Source of the DNA: Microvirga sesbaniae
GTDB taxonomy: Bacteria; Pseudomonadota; Alphaproteobacteria; Rhizobiales; Beijerinckiaceae
Assembly (NCBI RefSeq): GCF_025460805.1
Contig: NZ_JAMXFJ010000003.1
Span: 120,518-184,517, forward strand
Length of the DNA: 64,000 nt
Direction of reading: 5' to 3'
The first letter of the stretch is position 1, and each line of letters opens with the position of its first letter. A program made the translations under genes and the position numbers. Below, piece after piece: positions 8,933 through 17,796 of the stretch. Under the pieces are notes generated by a model. That model saw only the letters and a program-made list of their open reading frames with translations, was not told where the DNA came from and searched no databases.

Positions 8933-9355
8933 TCAAACACCCGCCTGCTTCGCGCGCTTGCGCTCGCAGGACTGGCACTTGCAGCCCATCGGCTTGATGA
9001 AGGTCTCGAAGTAGTTCTTGCCGTAATTGTAGGTGATCTCGTCGCCCGGCTTGATGCGCTTGATCGCCTTGATGCGGATCCGGCCCCGCGACACCGTCGC
9101 CTGGGCGTTCGGGCGGCAGCCGTGATTGATGTAGCGGGCGGTGTTCCACCGCGGCGACCCGTCGATGGTCCAGCGGCTGCTGACCTCGAACAGATAGCGC
9201 GTGTTGCGCCGGCGCTGGACTTCCTCGTTCGTGATCCTCGGTCCGACATACTCGATGATGAAGGAGCCCTTCTCGATCACGTCGGTGGCGAACAGGCCAA
9301 GGCCGGTCGGCGACCGCCCGATACGAAAGGGACCTTCCGGCGACTTGGATTTCAT
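8933..9355 (-). CDS. SET-domain protein (protein-lysine methyltransferase-like)
   Basis: This 140-residue protein is almost entirely a SET domain. Visible motifs are GLGLFAT near the start, the knot-forming RYINHGCRPNA, the catalytic EITYNYG and a post-SET zinc cysteine cluster CKCQSC near the C-terminus. SET domains transfer methyl from S-adenosylmethionine to lysine; bacterial members of this short type are widespread but their targets are mostly unknown. A family B repeat ends five bases beyond its stop codon. It is a single gene, with a response regulator gene about 170 bp upstream on the same strand. Confidence 0.85.
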   Translation of the reverse strand: MKSKSPEGPFRIGRSPTGLGLFATDVIEKGSFIIEYVGPRITNEEVQRRRNTRYLFEVSSRWTIDGSPRWNTARYINHGCRPNAQATVSRGRIRIKAIKRIKPGDEITYNYGKNYFETFIKPMGCKCQSCERKRAKQAGV

Positions 9356-9528
9356 GAATGCGGACGCTCCAGGGGACTCGAGTGCTCAATAGCCGCAAAC
9401 GCGGAGCGATGAAATTGGGTCGCCGGCCGATCTTCTCCAGGTCCAGACGACGATGATGGCACCGTTGCCCGGTGGAGGGATGCGTCCGCACGCCGTGAGG
9501 ACGGCGTGTTCTGGTCCGGGCGACCGCG

Positions 9529-9915
9529 TCAGGCGATTTCCGTCGCGTCGGAGGTGCCGGCCAGCGTCGCCCGGAGCGTGTCGGCGAAATTGTCGTAGGA
9601 GAACGGCTTCGACAGGGCCGGGCATTCTCTGAACCGCTCGGGGAGCGAGCGGAAGTCGTAGCCGGTCGAGAAGATGAACGGGATTCCGCGGAAGCGCAGG
9701 ACGTCGGCGACCGGGAAGACCACCGTTCCGTCCACGTTGATGTCGAGGATGCCGATATCGATATCCGCCTGGAGCGCCAGGGTCAGGGCATGGTCCAGGC
9801 GCGCCGCGGGGCCCACGATCTCGCAGCCGAAATCGAGAACCATGTCCTCGATCAGCATCGAGATCATCGCCTCGTCCTCGACGATCAAGACCCGCTTTCT
9901 GCGACCCTCGAACAT
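9529..9915 (-). CDS. Single-domain response regulator
   Basis: This protein of about 128 residues is a receiver domain with no output domain. The acidic pair is E13/D14, the phosphorylation site is D58 in LDINVDG, the switch residues are S83-T84 (FSTGY) and the conserved lysine is K103 (SKPF). I chose the start MFEGRRKRVLIV; in-frame starts at 9933 and 9984 would add 6 or 23 residues that are not part of the fold. Such proteins act as phosphate shuttles or sinks, often with HWE/HisKA2 kinases. No kinase is adjacent; an HWE kinase is encoded at 60935-62896, but a link is speculative. Confidence 0.85.
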   Translation of the reverse strand: MFEGRRKRVLIVEDEAMISMLIEDMVLDFGCEIVGPAARLDHALTLALQADIDIGILDINVDGTVVFPVADVLRFRGIPFIFSTGYDFRSLPERFRECPALSKPFSYDNFADTLRATLAGTSDATEIA

Positions 9916-10457
9916 AGCCCCTCCAAGCCACATTGCTTCTGACACTGCGCCTTGCGACGTCGTTAAGCGAATCAGATGCAACAACTATAATCGACGGTTT
10001 GATGCGCCTTCACTATCTTAGGTTAGTATGACCCAAGAAAGCATCGTAATGCGGCCGAGGCAGCGAAGTAAAGGCCTCGTCGTGCGACCGGTTAGACCGC
10101 TTTCTGGTGTGCGATTGCTGAGCGAAGGACTGGCGAACCCTTGTGCCGGGCCGTTCCATGGACCGCATGTTCTGCGCATGAGCCCGCCCCGATGTCGAAC
10201 GGCCGGGAGCCGCAATCCCGTCGCGCGAATTCATGCCGGACAATGGGCCGGTCGGTGAGCCGCCCGGCGCTTTCCGAGGCCGTTATTCCGGGCTGGCCTC
10301 ACGACAACGTGACGCGAGAGGAAGCCCCTCGGCCGGCGGCGACGGGAAATGATTTGAAACTCTGTATCATCGAAGGCCGGTCGGGGATGCTCGGCGGCCG
10401 ATATCGGCACCCGCGGCGCCCGCCCGGACCGCGTTCAGGAGTGGAGCGAGCGCACGC
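9916..10457. other. Intergenic stretch without a supported gene
   Basis: The open frames here are short, arginine-rich and overlap each other on both strands, as expected by chance at this base composition. The left part (9940-10060) is richer in A+T and probably holds the promoter of the response regulator gene. I see no RNA gene, known repeat unit or strong hairpin. Confidence 0.5.
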
Positions 10458-10586
10458 TCAGCGCCGCAGCAGCCTCTCGATCAGGGCATCTGCGGCATGG
10501 CTGGTCAGACCCCAGGCAACGGGCCGTTCCCCGAGATAGACCGTGAAGGTTCCGTCCTGCGTCGCCTGCTTGGCAACATGTGTCAT
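10458..10586 (-). CDS. Small hypothetical protein (42 residues)
   Basis: A short frame runs from an ATG at 10586 to a TGA at 10458, starting MTHVAKQATQDGTF and ending ALIERLLRR. The ATG is preceded by CAGGATGATCC, a passable ribosome site. The sequence has a balanced composition, with a TVYLGERPVAWGLTSHAAD core that does not look like random antisense reading. I know no family for it. It is transcribed away from the metallopeptidase gene. Confidence 0.45.
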   Translation of the reverse strand: MTHVAKQATQDGTFTVYLGERPVAWGLTSHAADALIERLLRR

Positions 10587-10802
10587 GGATCATCCTGTTT
10601 CTGAAGAGCCCGGACGATGGGACCGTTGTCTTGGCATGATGAAATGAGAGGCTTCATGCAGGAAGCTTAAATTATGAGCAGTGACGGGCCGATGACGGTG
10701 CAAGGACCTGCGAACCAACGGGCTCGCGGACCGTTGCCGTGAACATGCCGTCGGTCCCCATTGGTCCGGATGAGGCGGATCCGGCAAGCAGCAGGTCGCT
10801 CC

Positions 10803-11957
10803 ATGAAGCTCTTCGAATGTCAGGCCTGCGGTCAGCCGCTCTATTTCGAGAACAGTCGCTGCGAAAGCTGCGGCCGCCGGCTCGGGTACCTGCCGTCGAT
10901 CCATGAGATCAGCGCTCTGGAACCCGACCGGGAGGCGGGCTGGAAGGCTCTGGCCCGGCCCGACATGCCTCTGCGCTTCTGCGCCAACGCGGAGCACAAT
11001 GCGTGCAACTGGCTGATCTCCGCCGAGGCGGATGAGATCTACTGCCGGGCTTGCCGGCACAATCGCACCGTACCGGACCTTTCGCTCGAGCGGAACCGGG
11101 AGCGCTGGCGCCGGCTCGAGATCGCGAAGCGGCGTCTGTTCTATACGTTGCTGAGGCTCGACCTGCCGCTGGCGACGCGCCGCGAGGACCCGCAGGGACT
11201 GGCATTCGATTTTCTCGCGGACCCTGCCGAGAACTCTCCTGAAGGTCCTTCGATCCTGACCGGGCATGACAACGGCCTGATCACCATCAACATCGCCGAG
11301 GCGGACGATGCCGAGCGGGAGCGGCGACGCCACGGGATGGGGGAGCCCTACCGGACCCTCCTGGGCCACTTCCGGCATGAGATCGGCCATTATTACTGGA
11401 ACGTCCTGGTCCGGAACGATCCCAGCCTGGACCGATTCCGCCAGGTTTTCGGAGACGAGCAGCGCGACTACGGCGAGGCCTTGCGGGTCCATTACGCCCG
11501 GGGGCCGAAAGAGGACTGGCAGGAGGAATTCGTCAGTGCCTATGCAGCCTCCCATCCCTGGGAGGATTTCGCCGAGACCTGGGCGCACTATCTCCATATC
11601 GTCGACACCCTGGAGACCGCGAGCGCCTTCGGATTGAAGGTGCGGCCGGGAATCCGCCGCGGCGCCGAACTGGCGGCGGAAATCGATTTCGACCCGCATC
11701 GCGAGACCGACCTGAACCGTCTGATCACCGCCTGGCTGCCCCTGACCTTTGCCGTGAATTCCCTGAACCGCAGCATGGGGCAGCCCGACCTTTATCCCTT
11801 CGTGCTCGCGCCGGCCGTGATCGCCAAACTCGGCTTCATCCACGAGCGCATCCACGCCTGGAGCGGCCGCGGGCCAGGGGAAGGGGAAGGCGACCGGATC
11901 CTGAAAGCCGTGATCGGAGGGCTGAATTCTCGCGTCGGCGCCCCACAATCCGCATGA
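10803..11957 (+). CDS. Zinc-ribbon putative zinc metallopeptidase
   Basis: This 384-residue protein begins with a zinc ribbon, CQACG...CESCG (about residues 6-24), and has two further pairs of cysteines near 60-85 (FCANAEHNACNW, YCRACRHN). The catalytic-looking motif is HEIGHYYW near residue 195, an HExxH zinc-binding site. A later FAETWAHYLH segment may give the third zinc ligand. This matches a bacterial family annotated as putative zinc-binding peptidase with no known substrate. There is no signal peptide or membrane segment, so it should be cytoplasmic. I start at the ATG at 10803, directly before the zinc ribbon. Confidence 0.85.
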   Translation: MKLFECQACGQPLYFENSRCESCGRRLGYLPSIHEISALEPDREAGWKALARPDMPLRFCANAEHNACNWLISAEADEIYCRACRHNRTVPDLSLERNRERWRRLEIAKRRLFYTLLRLDLPLATRREDPQGLAFDFLADPAENSPEGPSILTGHDNGLITINIAEADDAERERRRHGMGEPYRTLLGHFRHEIGHYYWNVLVRNDPSLDRFRQVFGDEQRDYGEALRVHYARGPKEDWQEEFVSAYAASHPWEDFAETWAHYLHIVDTLETASAFGLKVRPGIRRGAELAAEIDFDPHRETDLNRLITAWLPLTFAVNSLNRSMGQPDLYPFVLAPAVIAKLGFIHERIHAWSGRGPGEGEGDRILKAVIGGLNSRVGAPQSA

Positions 11958-12079
11958 CACGCCCTTTTGAGACCTTGCATGAAATGTCTAGGTGTGAGTA
12001 GTTATTTTCTTGCCCTCAATGGTTGGGGGCGTTACGCCTATAGCGTTTACGAAACTTGAGACTTTAGAAGGCAGTCCTG

Positions 12080-12769
12080 ATGGGCCGGGGAAATGATCAC
12101 CGTGATCGCCGACGTCAATTTGGCGGTCAACCCGAAGATCACTGGGGCGATTTCGCTCCACCAACATCTTATGAACGGCCCATGCGGCAGCAGACATCCT
12201 ATGGCGCTCCAGCCTCCGGACCGGAGACCGAAGCGCGGGTGAAATGGTTCAACCCTGAGAAGGGATTCGGTTTCGTCGAAATGACCGATGGGTCGGGCGA
12301 GGCCTTCCTGCACGTCCGACAGGTCGAGGCCGCGGGTTATTCCGCGCTCGAGTCGGGCACGACCCTGGTCATCCGGGTCGGCGCCGGCCAGAAGGGCCCG
12401 CAGGTCCAGGAAATCGTCAGCGTCGACGCGAGCACGGCCGAGCCCGAGCCGCCGCGCGGGGCACGCGCGCCGCGCCCGATGCGGTCGGGTGGTCCCGGCC
12501 AGTCCGGTGGCGGTTTCGGCCGCCCCGGCGGTGGGCCGAGCGCACGCCCGGTCAGCGGTCCGCCGGAGGTGCCGGCCACCGTCAAGTGGTTCGATTCCGT
12601 GAAGGGCTACGGCTTCGTCTCCGTCGAAGGCGAGAGCAAGGACCTGTTCCTGCACATCTCCGTCGTGGAGCGCGCGGGCCTCGGCCAGCTCGAGCAGGGG
12701 CAGGCGGTCCGGGTGGCGATCGTCGAGGGCCGCAAAGGCCCCGAGGTCGGCGCGATCGAGCTCGCCTGA
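12080..12769 (+). CDS. Protein with two cold-shock domains
   Basis: This 229-residue protein has two CspA-type nucleic-acid-binding domains, at about 52-118 (VKWFNPEKGFGFVEM) and 160-228 (VKWFDSVKGYGFVSV). They are joined by a linker rich in Gly, Pro and Arg and preceded by a polar N-terminal tail. Both domains keep RNP1-like (KGFGFV, KGYGFV) motifs; the second RNP2 is LFLHIS, the first AFLHVR. Tandem cold-shock-domain proteins of this size are common in Hyphomicrobiales. A 122-bp leader, richer in A+T than its surroundings, precedes the ATG, and a candidate terminator follows. Confidence 0.9.
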   Translation: MGRGNDHRDRRRQFGGQPEDHWGDFAPPTSYERPMRQQTSYGAPASGPETEARVKWFNPEKGFGFVEMTDGSGEAFLHVRQVEAAGYSALESGTTLVIRVGAGQKGPQVQEIVSVDASTAEPEPPRGARAPRPMRSGGPGQSGGGFGRPGGGPSARPVSGPPEVPATVKWFDSVKGYGFVSVEGESKDLFLHISVVERAGLGQLEQGQAVRVAIVEGRKGPEVGAIELA

Positions 12770-12794
12770 AGCACCCCGCCGTCCGCGATATCAG

Positions 12795-12840
12795 AACCGG
12801 GTCAGCTTCCGCTCATTTGGGCGGAGAGGGGCCCGGTTTT
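12795..12840 (+). terminator. Candidate terminator after the cold-shock gene
   Basis: AACCGGG (12795-12801) pairs with CCCGGTT (12832-12838), with an inner TCCGC/GCGGA stem, followed by TT. It lies 26 bp after the stop codon. The long interrupted stem and short T-run make it a moderate call. Confidence 0.55.
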
Positions 12841-12920
12841 CGCGTGGATAAAGCGCCATCCTGCGCGGGCACGGTCGAGGGGATCCCACGAGCGAGGTCG
12901 CTTCCGAGATCAATCCCTTC

Positions 12921-13437
12921 TAGAGCATCGGACGGACCCAGAGGGCCGCGTCAGCGACCCGAAGGGCCACGCCAGTGAAAAGGGGACGCCACTTCTGGGA
13001 TCGGCCCAATGCTCCACTCTCGGCTGGCGCATCGTTGAGTATTGATCCGAAGGGCCGCACGATGCGCTCGGCGGTGTTCCGATCGCGTTCACCCGGACAA
13101 GCCCGGTAACAACACCCTCCCACGTCATGGCCGGCCAGTGATCACGCGCTTCTCGCCGGCCATCCCGATTCGGAAAAGCGCGGCGCCTCTCGGAAGCGGG
13201 ATCACCGGGACGAGCCCGGTGATGACGTGGAGGATGATCCTCGCTGTGGCGTGACCTTTCCCACGTCATGGCCGGCCTTGTGCCGGCCATCCCGATCTTT
13301 TGGGGCGCCGCGATCCACCGTATCGAGATCACCGGGACAAGCCCGGTGATGACGTGGAGGGTGACCATTGTGGTGGCGCGACCCCTCCACGCGTCATGGC
13401 CGGCCTTGTGCCGGCCATCCGATCGTCCGATGCGCTA
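12921..13437. repeat. Nested repeat: family A hairpins inside a family B element
   Basis: The 517-bp block starts TAGAGCATCGGACGG and ends CGTCCGATGCGCTA, the two ends of a family B element. Between them lie family B inner segments (to about 13075) and then five family A hairpins, alternating GGCCGGCC type (13124-13166, 13268-13295, 13399-13422) and CACCGGG type (13200-13228, 13330-13358). The right-hand TA supplies the TAG stop of phoH on the minus strand. No gene is visible inside. Confidence 0.8.
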
Positions 13438-14199
13438 GCAATGGACCTCTTCGAAGGCACGCACCCACATCTCGCAGACGCCGGACCGGACGATCTCATT
13501 GAGCGTGAACTCGACGATCGGGACCGGGAGCATCTGGGACTTGATCAGATGGATGACCGTGCGCAGGCCTGAGGTCTCACGCAGATCGCACTGGCTCACA
13601 TCCCCATTGATCACCACGGTGCAGTCCTCGCCGATGCGGGTGAGGAACGTCTTCATCTCGGCCGGCGTGGCATTCTGCGCTTCGTCCAGCAGGATGAAGG
13701 CGTCGCGCCAGGATCGCCCGCGCATCACCTCGAAGGGCACCATCTCGATGTCGCCGTTCTTGACGGCGATCTCGTAGGCGGCCGCGCCGATCCGCTCCTT
13801 GATCGCCTCGATCACCGGCGCCGCCCAGGGGCCGAATTTCTCTTCGAGACTGCCGGGAAAAAAGCCGAGCGAGCGGCCGCTCGGGACATTGGGGCGGGTG
13901 AGGATGATCTTCCGGATGCGCCGCTGGCGGAAGAGATCCGCCGCATACGTGGCTGCGATCCAGGTCTTTCCGGTGCCGGCCGGGCCGAGAACCACGACCT
14001 GGGCACTGTTCTTCAGAGCGTCGAGATACTCATCCTGGGTTGCATTGAGCGGCTTGATGGGAGGGAGGCTGCGCTCAGCCTGGAATTTCGATCCCGTGAG
14101 GTCGAAGACCTGCGCTGTTTCGAGGGAGCGGCGGGTCTTGCGTCTCTGCTTCTCATGATGCTTGCTCAATGACCAACTCCGGGTTTTGAAACTGCGCAC
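13435..14199 (-). CDS. PhoH family ATPase
   Basis: This protein of up to 254 residues has a basic N-terminus and a PhoH P-loop domain. Walker A is GPAGTGKT (near residue 75) and Walker B is ILLDEAQN (near 168), followed by TRIGEDCTVVINGD, typical of the PhoH fold. PhoH proteins are RNA-related ATPases whose role is still poorly defined. The GTG at 14199 gives the longest form; a TTG at 14169 (LSKHHEKQ) has a better ribosome site, CCCGGAG, and could be the true start. The stop codon TAG lies on the boundary of the nested repeat. Confidence 0.88.
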   Translation of the reverse strand: MRSFKTRSWSLSKHHEKQRRKTRRSLETAQVFDLTGSKFQAERSLPPIKPLNATQDEYLDALKNSAQVVVLGPAGTGKTWIAATYAADLFRQRRIRKIILTRPNVPSGRSLGFFPGSLEEKFGPWAAPVIEAIKERIGAAAYEIAVKNGDIEMVPFEVMRGRSWRDAFILLDEAQNATPAEMKTFLTRIGEDCTVVINGDVSQCDLRETSGLRTVIHLIKSQMLPVPIVEFTLNEIVRSGVCEMWVRAFEEVHC

Positions 14200-14585
14200 A
14201 GAGACCTATCCAGGCGCCGCGCAGAGGCGTCCGGGGGAACTTGCAGGAGAGGGGTGGATGCGTGAGCGAGTCGTTGCGGGCGGTGGATTTCCGCGATCCG
14301 GACGGTGAGGATCAACCTGCCTGCCCATCAAAGCCTGTTCTTCTAGCTGCCAGTGGCAAACTATCTTTGATTCTGATGACAGTTTACCGCTGCTACGCCT
14401 ACCTGCGAGTCAAATGTTGAGGCAGCCTGCTTGGTTCCGGGGCATAATCCCTCTGTGGTGTGCAGGGGGGAAATAGCTGTGGATGGCTCGATGGGGTCCC
14501 GTCAGGAGCGGTCCTTCGCTGCGGATGCTCGCCATTTCGACCCTTCGAATGGTAAGGAAAGCGCCTGAAAAAAAGGCATTAGGGC
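14200..14585. other. Intergenic region between divergent phoH and rbsK
   Basis: No gene is supported here. The 14340-14410 part is richer in A+T and contains the odd-length palindrome TGCCAGTGGCA (14349-14359), which might be a regulator site. Both promoters presumably lie in this stretch. Confidence 0.45.
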
Positions 14586-15521
14586 ATGATCATCATCTTC
14601 GGCTCGATCAACATGGACCTCGTCGCGCGGGTTCAGCGCATCGCCCGTCCGGGCGAGACCGTCCTGTCGCGCCGGGCGGACAGCTTCTTCGGCGGCAAGG
14701 GGGCCAATCAGGCCGTCGCGGCAGCCCGGGTCGGCCGCCGCGGGGGCATGCCGGTCGCCATGGCGGGCGCCGTCGGCAACGATCCCTTCGGAATGGCCTG
14801 CCTCAAGAACCTCGAGGCGAACGGGGTTGAGGTCAGCGCGATCAGGGTCACCGAGGAGCCGACCGGCTGCGCGTTCATCACCGTCGACGAGACGGGAGAG
14901 AACGCCATCACGGTCGCCAGCGGCGCCAATATGGCGCTGCGTTCATCCGATCTGTCCGATTCGCTCCTGTCGCAGGCCTCCGTTCTGGTGCTCCAGATGG
15001 AAGTGCCGGTCGCCGACAATCTCGACGTCGCCGCGCGGGCGCGCCGCGCCGGCGTCAAGGTGGTCTGGAACTTCGCGCCGGTCCCGGCCGTCGGGGAGCG
15101 CACGGCCATGGCCGAACTCCTGGCCGTGACGGACGTGCTTGTGGTGAACGAGCACGAGGCTCTCTCAATCGCCGGCATCGTGGGCGACGGCGCAGGCGAC
15201 GATTTCCTCCAGGCCGGATCGGAGATCGCCGGGTCGTTCGGGCCGACCTGCATCGTCACGGCCGGTGCGCGCGGCGCCTACGCCATCACGCCGGACGGCG
15301 CCCGGACCCATGCGACGGCACGCCCGATCACGCCGGTCGACACGACCGGAGCGGGAGACACCTTCGTGGGTGTTCTCGCCAACGGACTGGCCGAGGGACT
15401 GGAGACCGGCCGGGCAATGGAGCGGGCGTGCGCCGCCGCATCCCTGTCCTGCCTGACGGCCGGCGCCCAGGCGGGAATGCCCCGACGGGAGGATCTGGAG
15501 CGGCACCTCGCTCAGGGCTGA
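14586..15521 (+). CDS. rbsK: Ribokinase
   Basis: This 311-residue cytoplasmic PfkB-family kinase would phosphorylate D-ribose (or a related sugar) to the 5-phosphate. The N-terminal FGSINMDLVARV and FFGGKGANQAVAAAR segments are the ribokinase signature 1, and DTTGAGDTFVGV near residue 252 is the C-terminal signature with the catalytic Asp. It converges on the AGE-family gene and overlaps its 3' end by 10 bases. A single gene on this strand, it adds to the sugar-kinase content of the locus. Confidence 0.9.
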   Translation: MIIIFGSINMDLVARVQRIARPGETVLSRRADSFFGGKGANQAVAAARVGRRGGMPVAMAGAVGNDPFGMACLKNLEANGVEVSAIRVTEEPTGCAFITVDETGENAITVASGANMALRSSDLSDSLLSQASVLVLQMEVPVADNLDVAARARRAGVKVVWNFAPVPAVGERTAMAELLAVTDVLVVNEHEALSIAGIVGDGAGDDFLQAGSEIAGSFGPTCIVTAGARGAYAITPDGARTHATARPITPVDTTGAGDTFVGVLANGLAEGLETGRAMERACAAASLSCLTAGAQAGMPRREDLERHLAQG

Positions 15522-16774
15522 GAAACGGCGCTGCTCTCGGGAATGACCTTGGTCAGGCTGCCGGTCGCCGGGAACAGGGGAATCAGGCAGGCCTGCAGGG
15601 CGTGGTAGAGATCGGGCTTGCCGGTGAACAGGGTCGTTCCCGGCTTCAGGTTTTCCGTGAGCTCCGGACGCCATCCGCCCTGGCGCCGGTCGATCAGATG
15701 GCGATCGGCGAAGCCCCAGAGGGCGCGGTACCACTGCTCGTGGAAGTCGCTCGGGCTGTGCTCGTTCAGGAAGGCGGCCGCGCCGATGGCCTCGGCGCAG
15801 GGCCACCACAGCTTGTGCGGCAGCCTCGGCTTGTCGTCCCAGTCCAGGGCATAGAAGAAGCCCCCCTTGTCCTTGTCCCATCCGAGCTCGATGGACTGCC
15901 GGAACAGTTCACGGGCGGCCTCCGGCATCCAGGCATGGCGCCTGCCCCCAAGCGTCCAGAGCTGGAGGACGAGACGGGCCCATTCGAGCCAGTGGCCCGG
16001 CGTGGTGCCGTAGGGTCGGAACACGTCGTACCCGCGATAGTCCTTGTCCAGGCTCCAATCCGCATGGAAGTGCTCGGCGACACGATAGCCGAGAGAAGCG
16101 GCGTGACGGCCGATGATCAGCCCGGCGATCCGCTCCGCCTTGTCGAGATAGGCCCGGTCGCCGGTCGCCTCGAAGGCCGCCATGAGCGACTCGGTGAGGT
16201 GCATGTTGGAGTTCTGGCCCCGATACTGGCTCAAAGGCTGCCAGTCGCGGGAGAACTCCTCCGTCACGGCGCCGTGCTGCTCCTCCCAGAATCGCTCGTC
16301 GAGAACCCGGGTGATGTCCTGGAGCAGACGATCCGCCAGGGGATGACCGACGACCTTGGCGCTCGAGGCCGCCAGCAACACGAACGCATGCCCATAGGCT
16401 TGCTTCGTGTCGTCCTGAGGACCGTCGTTATCGAGTGACCAGACATAGCCGCCGTCCCGGGCGTCGCGATGGGCATTCCAAAGGTAGTTCATGCCGTGAT
16501 CGACGATCGCATCGCATCCGGGCCGGCCGAGCAGGGTGCCGATGGCGAAGCAATGCACCATGCGGGTGGTGTTGTGGATCTGCCTGACCGGATTGGCCGT
16601 CTCGATCGGCTGACCTGCATCGTCGAGATCGAAGAAGCCGCCGGCCGGGTTGATGATGCCGCGCTCGAAGAATGCGAACAGATGGTCGGCCTGCTCGAAC
16701 AGCCATGTCCGGTGGAACCGGTTGGAGCGCCAGGTCGGGCCGACGGGAGGGAGGACGGGCTGGGATATCGTCAT
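15512..16774 (-). CDS. AGE-family sugar epimerase/isomerase
   Basis: This 420-residue protein belongs to the N-acylglucosamine 2-epimerase (AGE) superfamily, with an (alpha/alpha)6-barrel. Typical segments are RMVHCFAIGTLLGRPG near the N-terminus, DGGYVWSLDN, HLTESLMAAFEATGD, the catalytic-looking PGHWLEWARLVLQL and the WWPCAEAIGAA segment. Relatives interconvert mannose and fructose, glucose and mannose, or other aldoses and ketoses. Next to a fructokinase-like gene, mannose isomerase is a reasonable guess. An upstream open frame overlaps the pfkB-type gene but has no homology, so I use the ATG at 16774. It is the last gene of the minus-strand sugar operon. Confidence 0.82.
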   Translation of the reverse strand: MTISQPVLPPVGPTWRSNRFHRTWLFEQADHLFAFFERGIINPAGGFFDLDDAGQPIETANPVRQIHNTTRMVHCFAIGTLLGRPGCDAIVDHGMNYLWNAHRDARDGGYVWSLDNDGPQDDTKQAYGHAFVLLAASSAKVVGHPLADRLLQDITRVLDERFWEEQHGAVTEEFSRDWQPLSQYRGQNSNMHLTESLMAAFEATGDRAYLDKAERIAGLIIGRHAASLGYRVAEHFHADWSLDKDYRGYDVFRPYGTTPGHWLEWARLVLQLWTLGGRRHAWMPEAARELFRQSIELGWDKDKGGFFYALDWDDKPRLPHKLWWPCAEAIGAAAFLNEHSPSDFHEQWYRALWGFADRHLIDRRQGGWRPELTENLKPGTTLFTGKPDLYHALQACLIPLFPATGSLTKVIPESSAVSQP

Positions 16775-16791
16775 GACGGGTTCCGTTGTGA

Positions 16792-17742
16792 TCAGGCGCG
16801 GGCCGCCATGAATTGTTCGACCTCCGCCCAGGAGGGCGGATTGGCACCGCGGCGAGTGCAGACGATCGCCGCCGCGGCGGCGCCGAAATCGAGGGCTGCC
16901 GTGACTTGCGCGTCGGTCAGTCCGGCGATTCCGCCGGGCGTGAGCAGGTTGTTGGCGTCGAGCCAGGAGAGAAGACCGGCGTGGAACGTGTCGCCGGCAC
17001 CGACCGTATCGACCACGTCGATCCTGGGAGCGGGGCGCTCCGCGATCCTGTCGCCGAAGGCCGCCAGAGGCCCCTTCTCGCCGCGGGTCACGATGACGAG
17101 CTTGGGGCCGCGCTGGAGCCAATTCCGGGCCGCGCCCGCGAGATCCTGGGTCGAGTAGAGGATTTCGATGTCTTCATCGCTCGCCTTCACGATATCGGCA
17201 TGGGCGAGCAGGCGCTCGAAGCGCTCGCGATAGGCCTTGAGGTCCCCGACGACGCGCGGCCGGACGTTCGGATCGAGCGAGATCACACGCGTCCCGGCCT
17301 CCCGGCGGAGCAGGGTTTCGATGGCGCTCGCGATCGGCTCGACGCCGAGGGCATAGGAGCCGGCCGCGATGGCGCTCACATCCGCCGGCAGTTCGGCGGG
17401 AAGAGCCTCGGGCGTGAGAGCCCGGTCGGCACTGTTGGGCGCGTAGAAGGAATATTGCGGCTGCCCCGACCCGTCCGTCGCCACGACGCTCAGCGTCGTG
17501 TAGTTCGGGCAGCGCTGGATGTAGTCCGGACTCACCCCGGATTCGGCGAGCTTCTCGGCCAGGAACGTGCCGAACACGTCGTCCGACAGGGTGGACAGGA
17601 AGCCCGACGGACGCCCGAGCCGTCCGATGCCGATGGCCACATTGAAGGGCGATCCGCCGGCCACAGCCTCTGCCGGAAAGCCGGTCTGAGAGGATGCCCC
17701 GATGAAGAGGTCGATCAGGGCTTCGCCACATACCAGGATCAT
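16792..17742 (-). CDS. PfkB-family carbohydrate kinase (fructokinase-like)
   Basis: This 316-residue kinase starts MILVCGEALIDLF and has GGSPFNVAIGIGRLG (signature 1) and DTVGAGDTFHAG (signature 2, with catalytic Asp). The pattern is closest to bacterial fructokinases that make fructose 6-phosphate. It lies 17 bp upstream of the AGE-family gene in the same direction. Together they could turn an aldose such as mannose into a phosphorylated ketose. Exact substrate specificity cannot be fixed from sequence. Confidence 0.85.
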   Translation of the reverse strand: MILVCGEALIDLFIGASSQTGFPAEAVAGGSPFNVAIGIGRLGRPSGFLSTLSDDVFGTFLAEKLAESGVSPDYIQRCPNYTTLSVVATDGSGQPQYSFYAPNSADRALTPEALPAELPADVSAIAAGSYALGVEPIASAIETLLRREAGTRVISLDPNVRPRVVGDLKAYRERFERLLAHADIVKASDEDIEILYSTQDLAGAARNWLQRGPKLVIVTRGEKGPLAAFGDRIAERPAPRIDVVDTVGAGDTFHAGLLSWLDANNLLTPGGIAGLTDAQVTAALDFGAAAAAIVCTRRGANPPSWAEVEQFMAARA

Positions 17743-17796
17743 CAAAAGCCTCCGAACAATACCCTGATGACAGTCATGAACGCCTGCCATGCCCGA

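Noticed and set aside
9529..9915. The response regulator as a PhyR for the NepR-sigma fusion
   Set aside because: It lacks the N-terminal sigma-like domain that defines PhyR, and it is 16 kb away.
10013..10243. A 76-codon minus-strand frame
   Set aside because: Arg/Ser-rich, no ribosome site, overlaps other random frames on both strands.
13115..13425. Regularly spaced repeats that might suggest a CRISPR array
   Set aside because: The units are two alternating palindromes with uneven spacing and related spacers, and no cas genes are present.
14483..14830. A 115-codon frame overlapping the start of rbsK
   Set aside because: It runs into rbsK in another frame and has no homology; the ribokinase frame is clear.
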